From Roseiarcus sp963726105 (lineage in GTDB: Bacteria > Pseudomonadota > Alphaproteobacteria > Rhizobiales > Beijerinckiaceae), in contig CAVSBJ010000012.1 in assembly GCA_963726105.1 (NCBI GenBank), positions 615,893 through 679,892 on the forward strand: a stretch of 64,000 nucleotides of DNA. Reading direction: 5' to 3'. Positions 43,679 to 53,332 of this stretch are shown piece by piece. A program made the translations under genes and the position numbers. The notes beneath the pieces were generated by a model, which was given only the letters and a program-made list of their open reading frames with translations, made no database searches and had not been told where the DNA came from. Within the stretch, counting starts at the first letter, position 1. Each line of letters begins with the position of its first letter.

Positions 43679-45709
43679 ATGAACGATCTTTTCGGCGCGG
43701 GAGCGTCTCAGCGCGGCAAGCCTGCGCCGGTCAAAGGCAAGCCCGGCGTGCGCAGCGGCACGCCTGACGAAGCGAATTATACCGCCGCCTCGATCGAAGT
43801 CCTCGAGGGGCTCGAGCCTGTGCGGCGGCGACCGGGCATGTATGTCGGAGGGACGGATTCCAACGCGCTGCATCACCTCTTTGCCGAGGTGATCGACAAT
43901 TCGATGGACGAAGCCGTCGCGGGCCACGCCACATTCATCGAGGTCACGCTCGAGGACAGCGGCTATTTGACTGTGGTCGACAATGGCCGCGGCATGCCGG
44001 TCGACCCCCACCCGAAATTCCCCAAAAAGTCCGCGCTCGAAGTCATCATGACGATGCTGCACGCCGGCGGCAAATTCGACAGCGGCGCCTACGAGACCTC
44101 AGGCGGGCTCCACGGCGTTGGCGTCTCGGTCGTGAATGCGTTGTCAGAGAAGCTCGAAGTCGAGGTCGCCCGCGGCCAGACGCTTTATCGCCAGACCTTC
44201 GCGCGGGGTAAGCCGACGAGCGGGCTGACGATCGTCGGCAAGACCTTGAACCGCCGTGGCACCAAGGTCCGCTTTCTGCCCGACCCGCAGATCTTCGGCG
44301 CCCAGGCGCGCTTCAACTCCGCGCGCGTGTTCAAGATGGCGCGCTCGAAGGCCTATCTCTTTGGCGGCGTCGAGATCCGCTGGCATTGCGCGCCGGCGCT
44401 GATCGCCGACGGCGCCAAAGTCCCGGCGGAGGCGACGTTCCATTTCCCGGGCGGCTTGCGAGACTATCTCGCCGCCGACATCGAGGGTCAGGAGCTCGTG
44501 GCCGACCAGGTCTTCACCGGCCGGGTCGACAAGGCGGGCAAGCATGGTTCGGTCGAATGGGCGATCGCCTGGCTCGCCGGCGATGACGGCTTCGTTCATT
44601 CTTATTGCAACACGATCCCGACCCCCGACGGGGGCACGCATGAAGCGGGCCTCCGCACCGCCTTGTTGCGCGGGCTCAAGGATCACGCGGACCGCATCGG
44701 CCAGGGCAAACGTGCGGCGGCGCTGACGACCGACGACGTCATGGTCAGTTGCGCGGCGCTGATCTCGGTCTTCATCCGCGAGCCTGAGTTCCAGGGACAG
44801 AACAAGGGCCGCTTGCAAACGGCCGAGGCCGCGCGCCTGGTCGATAACGTGGTTCGCGACGCCTTCGACCACTGGCTTGCCGCGGCGCCGAGCCAGGCGG
44901 CCAAGCTCCTCGACTGGGGAATCGAGCGCGCCGAGGAGCGCGTTCGCCGCCGCATGGAGAAAGAGGTCGCCCGCAAGACCGCGGTGCGAAAGCTCCGACT
45001 CCCGGGCAAGCTGGCGGATTGCACCAACTCGTCGGCGCAGGGCTCTGAATTGTTTATCGTCGAGGGGGATTCTGCGGGCGGTTCGGCGAAGCAGGCGCGG
45101 GATCGGGCGTCGCAGGCGGTGCTGCCATTGCGAGGGAAGATCCTCAACGTCGCCTCGGCCGCGCGCGACAAGCTCGCGCAAAATCAACAGCTCTCGGACC
45201 TCATGCAGGCGCTCGGGGCCAGCGCTGGGGCGCATTATCGCTCGTCCGATCTCCGCTACGACAAGATCATCATCATGACCGACGCCGACGTCGACGGCGC
45301 TCATATCGCTTCGCTCCTGATCACCTTCTTCTACCGGCAAACGCCCAGACTGATTGAGGAGGGGCACCTTTATCTCGCCGTTCCGCCGCTTTACCGACTG
45401 ACCCAGGGAGCGCGTTCGCTCTACGCGCGCGACGATGCGCACAAAGCCGAATTGCTGAAGTCGGGATTTACCGGCCGCGGCGCGATCGAGGTCAGCCGGT
45501 TCAAGGGCCTCGGCGAAATGCCGATGCGCGATTTGCGCGATACGACGATGGACCCGGCCAAGCGCGCCTTGCTGCGTGTCGCCATCATCGCGGACGAGAA
45601 GGATTCGACTGCCGATGCGGTTGAGCGGCTCATGGGCGCAAAGCCCGAGGCGCGTTTCGCGTTCATACAGGAGCGAGCGCCGAAGTCGCTCGAGCTCGTC
45701 GATCTCTAG
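43679..45709 (+). CDS. parE: DNA topoisomerase IV subunit B ParE
   Basis: ATPase subunit of topoisomerase IV, which decatenates daughter chromosomes together with ParC. 676 residues: the GHKL ATPase domain (EGLEPVRRRPGMYVGGTDSN, EVIDNSMDEAVAGHA, DNGRGMPVD, TSGGLHGVGVSVVNALSEKL), the transducer domain, and the C-terminal Toprim domain (SELFIVEGDSAGGSAKQARD, LPLRGKILNV, IIIMTDADVDGAHIASLLIT). The length and EGDSAGGSAKQARDR with short C-terminus suit ParE better than GyrB (~800 residues). Starts at ATG 43679; ends SLELVDL. Confidence 0.93.
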   Translation: MNDLFGAGASQRGKPAPVKGKPGVRSGTPDEANYTAASIEVLEGLEPVRRRPGMYVGGTDSNALHHLFAEVIDNSMDEAVAGHATFIEVTLEDSGYLTVVDNGRGMPVDPHPKFPKKSALEVIMTMLHAGGKFDSGAYETSGGLHGVGVSVVNALSEKLEVEVARGQTLYRQTFARGKPTSGLTIVGKTLNRRGTKVRFLPDPQIFGAQARFNSARVFKMARSKAYLFGGVEIRWHCAPALIADGAKVPAEATFHFPGGLRDYLAADIEGQELVADQVFTGRVDKAGKHGSVEWAIAWLAGDDGFVHSYCNTIPTPDGGTHEAGLRTALLRGLKDHADRIGQGKRAAALTTDDVMVSCAALISVFIREPEFQGQNKGRLQTAEAARLVDNVVRDAFDHWLAAAPSQAAKLLDWGIERAEERVRRRMEKEVARKTAVRKLRLPGKLADCTNSSAQGSELFIVEGDSAGGSAKQARDRASQAVLPLRGKILNVASAARDKLAQNQQLSDLMQALGASAGAHYRSSDLRYDKIIIMTDADVDGAHIASLLITFFYRQTPRLIEEGHLYLAVPPLYRLTQGARSLYARDDAHKAELLKSGFTGRGAIEVSRFKGLGEMPMRDLRDTTMDPAKRALLRVAIIADEKDSTADAVERLMGAKPEARFAFIQERAPKSLELVDL

Positions 45710-46259
45710 CCACGGAACGCCCCGACGCGGAAGCCGGTCGAGGTGGCGGCGTGGCGGGACTCTGTCCCCACCCGCAATAAGAGAGGTCTAAGTCAGACTC
45801 TACTGGAGGTTGGCTTCGCCAGCACTTTGAGACAATTGGGCGGGAAATAAATCACCCAACACAACAGTTTAAACTAACAAATAGTTTATCGACCCCACCT
45901 GACCATCTGGCGACGACGAGAAAAATGCGCTAGTCTAGCTTAGCAAGGTCCGTGTACGTTTTGCTGCTGGCCTAGCGGGTATTCGATGATGCGGGCGCAA
46001 TATTTTATTTGTAGGCCGGTGGCGAAGCGCTCTTCGCCTTCCGAAGCGCGCAAGTGCGCTGGAAACTCTCCCGAGTCCCCTCCACCACGTGAGGGGCCGT
46101 GCCTTTGAGTGGGTCGATCGGCACCTGGGGATTGTGCGTCCACTCGACGAGGCTTGTCACACGGAAAGTCGCAACGGAGTTTCGCTGGTCTGCAGCGGAT
46201 CACAAGGGGTCGCGATGCGCTCCTATGGATTGGGTTTTCGGTGAGGACTTGGGACTAAC
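45710..46259. other. Non-coding stretch upstream of the cold-shock gene
   Basis: 550 bp. The part 45816-45990 is clearly AT-richer (for example CAACACAACAGTTTAAACTA) and may contain promoter elements. The last ~60 bp form the 5' leader of the cold-shock gene, which in such genes can be a temperature-responsive RNA structure. Short frames on the minus strand (45940-46203) show no recognisable motif. Confidence 0.4.
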
Positions 46260-46928
46260 ATGAGCAAGGGTAAGGACTTCAGGGCGCCTCGCAAGCGCGG
46301 GTTCGACGACGACGGGCCGATGCCTTACGAGTTGAGACCTCGTCCGGGTCGAAGCTTCGGCGGCAATCCGGACGGAGGGAGTTTTGGCGGCCCGCCCATG
46401 GGCGGCGGCTCCGCGCCGATCGATTCTGGCGCGCCGCCGGTCGATGCGGTGGTCAAATGGTTCAAGGCCGACAAGGGTTACGGATTTGTCGAGCTGGCGG
46501 GCGGCGCAGGCGACGCGTTCCTGCACGCCAACGCCTTGCATGCCGCGGGTCACGACGCTGTCCCCGCAGGCGCCAAGCTGCGCGTCCAGGTCGGCGCCGG
46601 CGCCAAGGGGGCGCAGGTGACGCGGGTGCTCGAAGTTGACGCTGCTGGCATTGTCGAGCGGCCGCAAAGGCCGTCGAGCGATGGGCTCCGACCGCGTCGG
46701 GTTGCTCCGGATCCGTCGACCGCCGTTTCGGTCATCGGAAAGGTCAAATGGTTCGACGACGCCAAGGGGTTCGGTTTCGTCGCCAGTGACGATGGCGGCA
46801 AGGACGTGTTCGTCCACATCTCGGTCCTGGGTCCAGCCGGCATCTCGCATTTGGCCGAAGGCCAGCAGGTGACGATGAGAGTGGTGGACACGCCGAAAGG
46901 CCGCGAGGCGATTTCGCTCTCGGTCTGA
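46260..46928 (+). CDS. Two-domain cold-shock protein
   Basis: A 222-residue RNA/ssDNA-binding protein with two cold-shock domains. An N-terminal glycine/proline-rich tail (FGGNPDGGSFGGPPMGGGSA) precedes CSD1 (residues ~60-125: DAVVKWFKADKGYGFVELAG, RNP1-like KGYGFVEL) and CSD2 (residues ~158-222: GKVKWFDDAKGFGFVASDDG, KDVFVHISVLGPAGISHLAE). CSD1 has a degenerate RNP2 (DAFLHANAL), CSD2 a canonical one. Double-CSD proteins are common in Hyphomicrobiales and act as RNA chaperones. A rho-independent hairpin follows. Confidence 0.9.
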   Translation: MSKGKDFRAPRKRGFDDDGPMPYELRPRPGRSFGGNPDGGSFGGPPMGGGSAPIDSGAPPVDAVVKWFKADKGYGFVELAGGAGDAFLHANALHAAGHDAVPAGAKLRVQVGAGAKGAQVTRVLEVDAAGIVERPQRPSSDGLRPRRVAPDPSTAVSVIGKVKWFDDAKGFGFVASDDGGKDVFVHISVLGPAGISHLAEGQQVTMRVVDTPKGREAISLSV

Positions 46929-46949
46929 ACGACCTCCGAGCCCTGATCA

Positions 46950-46970
46950 GGAGCGCCTTTGCGGCGCTCC
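46950..46970 (+). terminator. Hairpin terminator after the cold-shock gene
   Basis: GGAGCGCC (46950-46957), loop TTTGC, GGCGCTCC (46963-46970), followed by TTCC. A perfect 8-bp GC-rich stem 21 bp after the stop codon; the T-run is short, so termination may be partial. Confidence 0.6.
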
Positions 46971-47022
46971 TTCCGGCCGCCCAATAGTCCTTTCATCCAT
47001 TTGCAGACTGTTGGCCCTGCCC

Positions 47023-47853
47023 ATGCAGCCCTCGCGCGACATTCGTCGCCTCATCGACATCATGGCGGCGCTGCGCGATCCCGTCGGCGGCTGCCCATGG
47101 GATGTCGAGCAGACCTTCGCCTCGATCGCCCCGTTCACGATCGAAGAGGCCTACGAAGTGGCCGACGCGATCGAGCGCGAAGCGACCGAAGATCTGCGCG
47201 AGGAGCTCGGCGACCTTCTGTTGCAGGTCGTCTTTCACGCCCGCATGGCGGAAGAGGCAGGCCTGTTTGATTTCGGCGGTGTCGTCGAGGCCATCACCGC
47301 CAAACTCGTGCGCCGACATCCTCATGTCTTCGGAGACGCCAAGGCCCTCGGTCCTGACGAAGTGAAGGCTCTATGGGGGCGCATCAAGGCCGATGAGAAG
47401 CGGGCAAAGCTCGCATCGAGCGTCACAGGACAGGCCCAAGCGACCCGGTCGGGCGCGCTGGACGGCGTTCCGCTGGCCTTGCCGGCGCTTTCTCGCGCCA
47501 TGAAGCTGCAAGAAAAGGCGGGGAAAGTCGGTTTCGACTGGAACGATGTTCGTGCTGTCCTGGAGAAGATCAGGGAAGAGATCGTCGAGGTCGAAGCCGA
47601 GATCGCCGAGGGCTCGGCGCAGGCGCTGTCGGGCGAAGTGGGCGATCTTCTCTTCGCGGCCGTGAACCTGGCGCGACATCTCGAAGTCGATCCGGAGGCT
47701 GCCTTGCGCGCCGCCTGCGCCAAATTCGAACGCCGCTTCGCCCATATCGAGAGCCGCCTGGCCGAACGGGGCCGAACCCCCGAGGGCGCCAGCCTCGATG
47801 AAATGGAGCGGCTTTGGAATGAGGCCAAGACCGGCGAGCGGGCTCGCTTGTAA
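47023..47853 (+). CDS. mazG: Nucleoside triphosphate pyrophosphohydrolase MazG
   Basis: Hydrolyses (d)NTPs to NMP and pyrophosphate and clears damaged or excess nucleotides. 276 residues with two MazG helical domains: LRDPVGGCPWDVEQTFASIA, FTIEEAYEVADAIEREATED and LREELGDLLLQVVFHARMAE (EExxE..D metal motif) in the first; KVGFDWNDVRAVLEKIREEI and SGEVGDLLFAAVNLARHLEV in the second. ATG 47023 (MQPSRDIRRL) is chosen; TTG 47011 also lies in frame. It converges on hflX with 23 bp between the stops, the usual neighbour in alphaproteobacteria. Confidence 0.93.
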   Translation: MQPSRDIRRLIDIMAALRDPVGGCPWDVEQTFASIAPFTIEEAYEVADAIEREATEDLREELGDLLLQVVFHARMAEEAGLFDFGGVVEAITAKLVRRHPHVFGDAKALGPDEVKALWGRIKADEKRAKLASSVTGQAQATRSGALDGVPLALPALSRAMKLQEKAGKVGFDWNDVRAVLEKIREEIVEVEAEIAEGSAQALSGEVGDLLFAAVNLARHLEVDPEAALRAACAKFERRFAHIESRLAERGRTPEGASLDEMERLWNEAKTGERARL

Positions 47854-47876
47854 ACTGGGATTGGCCCTCGGCCGGG

Positions 47877-49187
47877 TCAGGCGTCGGCGGGCGGGCTCGG
47901 GCTTGAGCGCTGCCCGATGGGAAAGCGCCTCTTCAGCCGCTCGATCTGGTCCGGAGGCACGCGCACCGTGAGGCGGAGCCCACCGTCTTCGTCACGGCGA
48001 TCCATGACCTCGGCATGTTCGTAGAGCCAATGCAGCCCCTGCCCGTCGCTGGCGTCGAGCGTCAGTTCGAGTTCAGGCCGGCCGCGCGCCAGACGGCCCT
48101 CGATCGCCGACAAAAGATGATCGATCCCCTCCCCGGTCGCCGCGGAAATGGCGAGTGGCGCGGTGTTTCTTGTTTCCTGCTCCTGAGCGAGCGCGGCGCG
48201 CGCGTCGGCGTCAAGCAGATCCACCTTGTTCCAGGCCTCAACCATGCGATCGTCGAGATTGGCCACGCCGATCTCCCCTAGAACCGCCTCGACGTCCCGG
48301 GTCTGCGCCTCGCTATCGGCGTGCGAGATGTCGCGGACGTGCACAATGACATCGGCTGCGCGCACCTCTTCGAGCGTCGCGCGAAAAGCGGAAATAAGCG
48401 TCGTCGGCAGATCAGAGATGAAGCCGACCGTGTCGGAAAGGATCGCCGCACCGCCATGGGGCAACTTGATGAGGCGCATGGTCGGATCGAGCGTGGCGAA
48501 CAGCATGTCGGCCGCTGTCACTTCGGCGCGGGTGAGCCGATTGAACAGGGTCGACTTGCCGGCGTTGGTGTAGCCGACCAGCGCCACAATCGAATAGGGC
48601 ACATCGCTGCGGCTCGCCCGTTGCAGCGCGCGCCTGCGCTTGACAGCCTCGAGCTCCCGCTCGATGCGGACGATGCGCTCTCCGATCAGACGGCGATCGG
48701 TTTCGATCTGGGTTTCGCCCGGGCCGCCGAGGAAGCCGAACCCACCGCGCTGCCGCTCAAGGTGGGTCCATGAGCGAACCAGGCGAGAGCGCTGATATTT
48801 CAGGTGCGCCAGCTCCACTTGCAGCGCGCCCTCGGCGGTGCGTGCCCTTTGGCCGAAGATCTCCAGAATGAGCCCGGTGCGGTCGATGACCTTGCAGCCG
48901 AAGGCCTTCTCGAGGTTGCGCTGCTGCGCCGGGGACAAAGCGCAGTCCATGACCACGAGGTCGATCTCCGCGGCCTTTACCTGGGCTGCAATCGTTTCGA
49001 TCTTGCCCTTGCCGATGAAGGTCGCCGGCCGGATCGCGTTGAGCGCAACGCTTTCGGCTCCGACCACCGCGAGATCAATGGCGCGCGCCAAGCCGACCGC
49101 CTCGTCGCGCCGTGCTTCCGGACTGCGCAACGCCTCATTCGACTCTCGCGTGAGGCTCGGGCAGATAACCAGAGCGCGGGTGCTCAA
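47877..49187 (-). CDS. hflX: GTPase HflX (ribosome-splitting/rescue factor)
   Basis: Binds the large ribosomal subunit and splits stalled or heat-damaged ribosomes. The N-terminal HflX domain reads AVVGAESVALNAIRPATFIG with KGKIETIA and FGCKVIDRTGLILEIFGQRA; then the hallmark SRLVRSWTHLERQRGGFGFL with GGPGETQIETDRR. The G domain has VALVGYTNAGKSTLFNRLT (G1), DPTMR (G2 area), LSDTVGFISDLP (G3, DTVG) and WNKVDLLD (G4). There is no in-frame ATG after the hfq stop; I choose TTG 49187 with GGGAG upstream, giving 436 residues. It follows hfq on the same strand by 46 bp. Confidence 0.92.
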   Translation of the reverse strand: MSTRALVICPSLTRESNEALRSPEARRDEAVGLARAIDLAVVGAESVALNAIRPATFIGKGKIETIAAQVKAAEIDLVVMDCALSPAQQRNLEKAFGCKVIDRTGLILEIFGQRARTAEGALQVELAHLKYQRSRLVRSWTHLERQRGGFGFLGGPGETQIETDRRLIGERIVRIERELEAVKRRRALQRASRSDVPYSIVALVGYTNAGKSTLFNRLTRAEVTAADMLFATLDPTMRLIKLPHGGAAILSDTVGFISDLPTTLISAFRATLEEVRAADVIVHVRDISHADSEAQTRDVEAVLGEIGVANLDDRMVEAWNKVDLLDADARAALAQEQETRNTAPLAISAATGEGIDHLLSAIEGRLARGRPELELTLDASDGQGLHWLYEHAEVMDRRDEDGGLRLTVRVPPDQIERLKRRFPIGQRSSPSPPADA

Positions 49188-49233
49188 ACCGGCTTGCTCC
49201 CGTTCGACTGTCGCCTCGCGAGACCGAGCCGTG

Positions 49234-49482
49234 TCACCGGGGCTCTTCGTCGACCGCCTCGAACATTGTGATCGGGCTTGCCGGCATGATCGTGGAGATT
49301 GCGTGCTTATAGACCAGCTGCGAGTGTCCGTCGCGCCGGAGCAGGACACAGAAATTGTCGAACCAAGTCACGAAACCCTGCAATTTCACCCCGTTAACGA
49401 GAAAAATCGTGACCGACGTCTTCGACTTTCGCACGTGATTCAGGAACGTATCCTGGAGGTTTTGCGCCTTCTCGGTTGCCAT
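49234..49482 (-). CDS. hfq: RNA chaperone Hfq
   Basis: Hexameric RNA chaperone that pairs small RNAs with mRNAs. 82 residues: the N-terminal QNLQDTFLNHVRKSKTSVTI, Sm1 motif VTIFLVNGVKLQGFVTWFDN with FCVLLRRDGHSQLVYKHAIS (Sm2: YKHAIST) and a short acidic C-terminal tail. Length and sequence are typical of alphaproteobacteria. It lies between ntrX and hflX in the conserved ntrYX-hfq-hflX order and overlaps no neighbour. Confidence 0.97.
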   Translation of the reverse strand: MATEKAQNLQDTFLNHVRKSKTSVTIFLVNGVKLQGFVTWFDNFCVLLRRDGHSQLVYKHAISTIMPASPITMFEAVDEEPR

Positions 49483-49688
49483 TCGTGTTTCCGTTCGTTG
49501 GGCCTTTTCGGCCAGCGTTGTTCTTCATATAACCCGCGCCCTTGCCAGCGCGCGGTTCTCAGACTTCATATCATACAAAATAAAGCGAGCGAACTCACCG
49601 ACCGAAATACAATGTCCAAGCGCCCTTTGATGGCCTGCGATCGGCGGCCATTCAGGGAGGAGCACGGAACGGTCCATAAGCGTCCCTG

Positions 49689-51056
49689 CTATTCGACCCC
49701 GAGAGACTTCAGCTTTCGATGCAATGCGGAGCGCTCCATGCCGATGAACTCCGCGGTCCGGGATATGTTGCCGCCAAAGCGGCTGATCTGAGCCACCAGA
49801 TAGTCGCGCTCGAAGGCTTCGCGCGCCTCGCGAAGGGGAAGGCTCAGCAATTTCTCGCCGCCAATGCCGCTCGGCACGGCCGGCACAAGCGCACCGACCT
49901 CCGCCGGAAGCATCGAGGCCAAGATTTCGGCGTTCGGGTCGCCCAGCGCGAGGATCATCAATCGTTCGACATTGTTTCTGAGCTGGCGAATGTTTCCTGG
50001 CCAGTCATGCGACTCGAGCACGGCCATGGCGTCCGACCCGACCCGGCGCGGCGGAACGCCCATGCTGGCTGCAGCGCTCTTCAGAAAGTATTGAACGAGC
50101 TCAGGAATGTCCTCGCGCCGCTCAGCGAGCGAGGGGACGCGGACAGGCACCACCGAGAGCCGATGGAAGAGGTCCTCGCGAAAACGTCCCTCGGTGATCG
50201 CCTCCGCCAGATCGCGGCTCGTCGACGAAATGATGCGCACGTCCACGGAAACACGCGAGCCGCCGCCGACCCGCAGGAAGTTCTGATCGACCAGAACGCG
50301 GAGGATCTTGGCCTGCGTCTCGCGCGGCATGTCGGCAATTTCGTCGAGATAGAGCGTACCGCCGTGCGCTTCTTCCAGCGCGCCAACCCTCGCCTGCCCT
50401 TCAACGCCGGATTCGACGCCAAACAGTTCCGCTTCCATTCTCTCGGGCGACATCGTCGGCGCGTTGATGACGACAAAGGGACCGTTGGCGCGTGGCGAAT
50501 TCTCGTGAATCAACCGGGCAGCCAATTCCTTGCCTGATCCGGCGGCGCCCGAGATCAGGACCCGCGAGTTGGCCGGTCCGAGCTTTTCGATGATCCGCTT
50601 AAGGTTGGAGATCGCTGACGAGGAACCGACCATCCGGTCGGCGGCGCCGCCGCGCGCGCGCAGATCGCTGACTTCACGCCTGAGGCGCGAAGTCTCCAAC
50701 GCCCGCTCCGCGATCAGGATCAACCGATCAGCCTTGAATGGCTTCTCGATAAAATCGTAGGCGCCGAGCTTGATCGCTCTCACCGCGGTCTCGATATTGC
50801 CGTGCCCCGAAATCATCACCACGGGCACATTCGGATGGTGCCGCTTGATCGCTTCGAGCAGCTGCAGCCCGTCGAGCTTCGACCCCTGCAGCCAGATGTC
50901 GAGGAGGATCAGCTGCGGACGGCGGGCTTCAACCGCCGCGATCGCCTCGTCCGAATCGCGCGCCAGACGCGCGCCGTATCCCTCGTCCTCCAGGATACCG
51001 GCGACAAGTCCACGAATGTCGTCCTCGTCATCAACAATAAGAATGTCAGCAGCCAT
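49689..51056 (-). CDS. ntrX: Nitrogen-related two-component response regulator NtrX
   Basis: Sigma-54-class activator-like regulator of 455 residues, partner of NtrY. Receiver domain (1-120) with acidic pocket DDEDDIRG and phospho-Asp in LILLDIWLQGSKLDGLQLLE; AAA+ domain (~145-365) with Walker A-like ISGAAGSGKELAARLIHENS, LFGVESGVEGQARVGALEEA in place of the canonical GAFTGA loop, Walker B GGTLYLDEIADMPRE; C-terminal Fis-type HTH (LVAQISRFGGNISRTAEFIG). The missing GAFTGA is normal for NtrX, which usually acts without sigma-54. The ATG overlaps the ntrY stop. Confidence 0.95.
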   Translation of the reverse strand: MAADILIVDDEDDIRGLVAGILEDEGYGARLARDSDEAIAAVEARRPQLILLDIWLQGSKLDGLQLLEAIKRHHPNVPVVMISGHGNIETAVRAIKLGAYDFIEKPFKADRLILIAERALETSRLRREVSDLRARGGAADRMVGSSSAISNLKRIIEKLGPANSRVLISGAAGSGKELAARLIHENSPRANGPFVVINAPTMSPERMEAELFGVESGVEGQARVGALEEAHGGTLYLDEIADMPRETQAKILRVLVDQNFLRVGGGSRVSVDVRIISSTSRDLAEAITEGRFREDLFHRLSVVPVRVPSLAERREDIPELVQYFLKSAAASMGVPPRRVGSDAMAVLESHDWPGNIRQLRNNVERLMILALGDPNAEILASMLPAEVGALVPAVPSGIGGEKLLSLPLREAREAFERDYLVAQISRFGGNISRTAEFIGMERSALHRKLKSLGVE

Positions 51057-53332
51057 CAGGACGAACCGATCCTCTCACTCTCCGCAGGCGTTGCCTTGTG
51101 TTCGGCGCGCTGCAACGGCAGCCTCATCAAGACTTTGGCGCCCCGGCCGCCATCGGGACGCGGGGCTCCGTCGAGAAGCTCGACGCCGCCGCCGTGGTCC
51201 TCGAAGATCTTGACGACGATCGGCAAGCCGAGCCCCGTTCCCTCGGCTCGCGTGGTGACATAAGGCTCGATCAGACGGCGCCGATCTTCGCTCGGAAAAC
51301 CCTTGCCGTTATCACTGACAACAATCTCCGCAAAGCCCGCGCCGTCCACGGATACGGTCGTTGTGACGACGCCTTTGCCATGCTCTCCGTTCAACGCATC
51401 GATGCCTTCAGTCGCATTCTTCAGGACATTGGTGAGCGCCTGCGACACCAGCCGACGGTCGAAGTCGGCGAAAATCGGCGCATCCGGCAATTGCTCCTCA
51501 AAAGTGACGTCCGCGCGGCCGACCCGCATGAGAAAGATCGCTTGACGCACGCAATCGGTGAGGTCGTCTCGCGCCGAGCGCGCCTTTGGCATGCGCGCAA
51601 AGGACGAGAACTCGTCGACCATGCGTTTGATGTCGTCCACTTGGCGAATAATGGTGTCCGTGCACTGGTCGAATATGTCCCGGCCCTCGACGATGTGTCG
51701 GCCGTAGCGTCGCTTCAGCCGCTCGGCCGAGAGTTGGATCGGCGTCAACGGATTTCTGATCTCATGCGCGATGCGGCGGGCGACGTCGGCCCACGCGGCG
51801 GTGCGTTGAGCGGTCACGAGATCGCTGATGTCATCGAGCGTGATGACGCTGGCGCGACCATCGCGTCCCGGGTTTCCGGTGACCCGAACGTTGAGAACGC
51901 GCTCGCGACCGTCCCGTAATACGGTCGCCTGCCCTTGATGGAGCCGCAGCCGGAGGGATCGCGCCTGTTCCCAGATGGAGCCAATGCTCGGCTGGACGGC
52001 GTCGAGGGACCTCCCGATGAGGCCGTGTTCGCCACCGAGCAGCCGATCGGCGGCAGCGTTCGAAATCGTGATGATCCCGTCATGATCGATACCGAGAACG
52101 CCTGCAGGCACCCCCGACAGCACCGCCTCGATGAACGCCCGCCGCTCATCGTTGAGCGCGTTCGCGTCGATCAAGCCGGTCTGTTGACGCAGGAGCTCAG
52201 AGGTCATCTTGTTGAACGTTTCGCCGAGATGACCGAGGTCTCCGTCGGATCGGCGCGTCGGCACTTGAACCTGAAGGTTGCCGGAGGCGACCTCGTCCGC
52301 GGCGCGGATCAGGCCCCGAATCGGTCTGACCAGTCGATTGGCGAAGGCGAGGCCGAGCCATATGGCTGAAAACAGCATCGTGAGCGCGAGGAGAACGAAA
52401 ACGGTGGCAAAACCGAGCTCAAGGCTGTGCCTGTGGGCTTCGAAACGACCCCAGATGTTGGAAACGAGCGCCGCGTCTTCCGCGACCTTGGCCGCCAACG
52501 GGTCGATCCCTCGCGCAGCGTAAAGAAATTGCCCGTCGGCGCCGGGAATCGGCCGAATTCCGACGAAGACGCTGCCGACCCCGAGGAAGCCGCATAGCGC
52601 TTCGCCGTTCACAGCGTCCCGGAAGTCGGACGGCTCCGGTCTGGCGATCAGCTTGTCGTCCGACCCTTGCGCGACAACGATCGGCGTTCCGTCGTTCCTC
52701 ATCAGCGCCGCGGCGCTGAAGCCCAATGTCTTGGCGCGCGAGCTGAAGTATTCGTTTAGCTGGTTGGGATCGGATTGGAGGAGCAGGGTGCTGCGGCCGA
52801 TATCGCCGGCCGTGAGCTCGACGTCGCGCAACAGCGCGCGGCACTGGGATTCGCGGTAGAGCTGAGTGGCCTGATTGGCCTCGTTGATGAAGGCCGCGAC
52901 GTCGCTCATGAATCGCGGATTGATCGCCCACTCGACCGAAACCGCCGCCACGATCGCGGTGATGATGGCCGGAATGGCGGCGACCAGGGAAAACAGAGCG
53001 ACGAACCGGCTGTGCAGCCTCGCCCCCGCCCGCGCCGCCCGGCGCGCCGCCCGCAGGCGCGCGAGCTCGATCGAAATGAGAATGATGAGGATGACGACGA
53101 CCAATCCGTCGCCCACCAACAATGTGAGAACGACGGTCGCCGTGGGAATGATCGGCGTGAAGCCGGCAAAAACCAGGAATGTCGCCAAGGCGAGGACGAA
53201 AGCCGCGCCGACGACGACAATTCCAAAGCGGCCGGTTGGCGGGCTGTCGTCCAGAAGCGGCGACCCGCGCGCAGTGATACTCGTCGTTCCAGTCAAATCA
53301 GCGAACCGAGGGCCGCGAAGCACTTCGCGCAA
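51056..53332 (-). CDS. ntrY: Sensor histidine kinase NtrY
   Basis: Membrane-bound histidine kinase (758 residues) controlling NtrX, with roles in nitrogen, redox and envelope responses. Three or four N-terminal transmembrane helices (residues ~36-60, 68-90, 105-130) and one at ~310-335 flank a periplasmic sensor. HAMP (~340-395), PAS (LSGVPAGVLGIDHDGIITIS), HisKA with the phospho-acceptor His in RRIAHEIRNPLTPIQLSAER, and HATPase with VSDNGKGFPSEDRRRLIEPY and EGTGLGLPIVVKIFEDHGGG follow. It is co-transcribed with ntrX (TGATG overlap). The upstream ntrC is here separated by a 1-kb insert. Confidence 0.95.
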   Translation of the reverse strand: MREVLRGPRFADLTGTTSITARGSPLLDDSPPTGRFGIVVVGAAFVLALATFLVFAGFTPIIPTATVVLTLLVGDGLVVVILIILISIELARLRAARRAARAGARLHSRFVALFSLVAAIPAIITAIVAAVSVEWAINPRFMSDVAAFINEANQATQLYRESQCRALLRDVELTAGDIGRSTLLLQSDPNQLNEYFSSRAKTLGFSAAALMRNDGTPIVVAQGSDDKLIARPEPSDFRDAVNGEALCGFLGVGSVFVGIRPIPGADGQFLYAARGIDPLAAKVAEDAALVSNIWGRFEAHRHSLELGFATVFVLLALTMLFSAIWLGLAFANRLVRPIRGLIRAADEVASGNLQVQVPTRRSDGDLGHLGETFNKMTSELLRQQTGLIDANALNDERRAFIEAVLSGVPAGVLGIDHDGIITISNAAADRLLGGEHGLIGRSLDAVQPSIGSIWEQARSLRLRLHQGQATVLRDGRERVLNVRVTGNPGRDGRASVITLDDISDLVTAQRTAAWADVARRIAHEIRNPLTPIQLSAERLKRRYGRHIVEGRDIFDQCTDTIIRQVDDIKRMVDEFSSFARMPKARSARDDLTDCVRQAIFLMRVGRADVTFEEQLPDAPIFADFDRRLVSQALTNVLKNATEGIDALNGEHGKGVVTTTVSVDGAGFAEIVVSDNGKGFPSEDRRRLIEPYVTTRAEGTGLGLPIVVKIFEDHGGGVELLDGAPRPDGGRGAKVLMRLPLQRAEHKATPAESERIGSS

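Noticed and set aside
44144..45442. 432-codon minus-strand frame opposite parE
   Set aside because: Lies wholly within parE, has no domain motif and typical antisense composition.
43679..45709. Calling this gene gyrB
   Set aside because: 676 residues and the C-terminal form fit ParE; GyrB is usually ~800 residues.
49483..49688. Possible small RNA between hfq and ntrX
   Set aside because: 206-bp spacer with no clear promoter-terminator pair; most likely the hfq promoter and ntrX 3' end.
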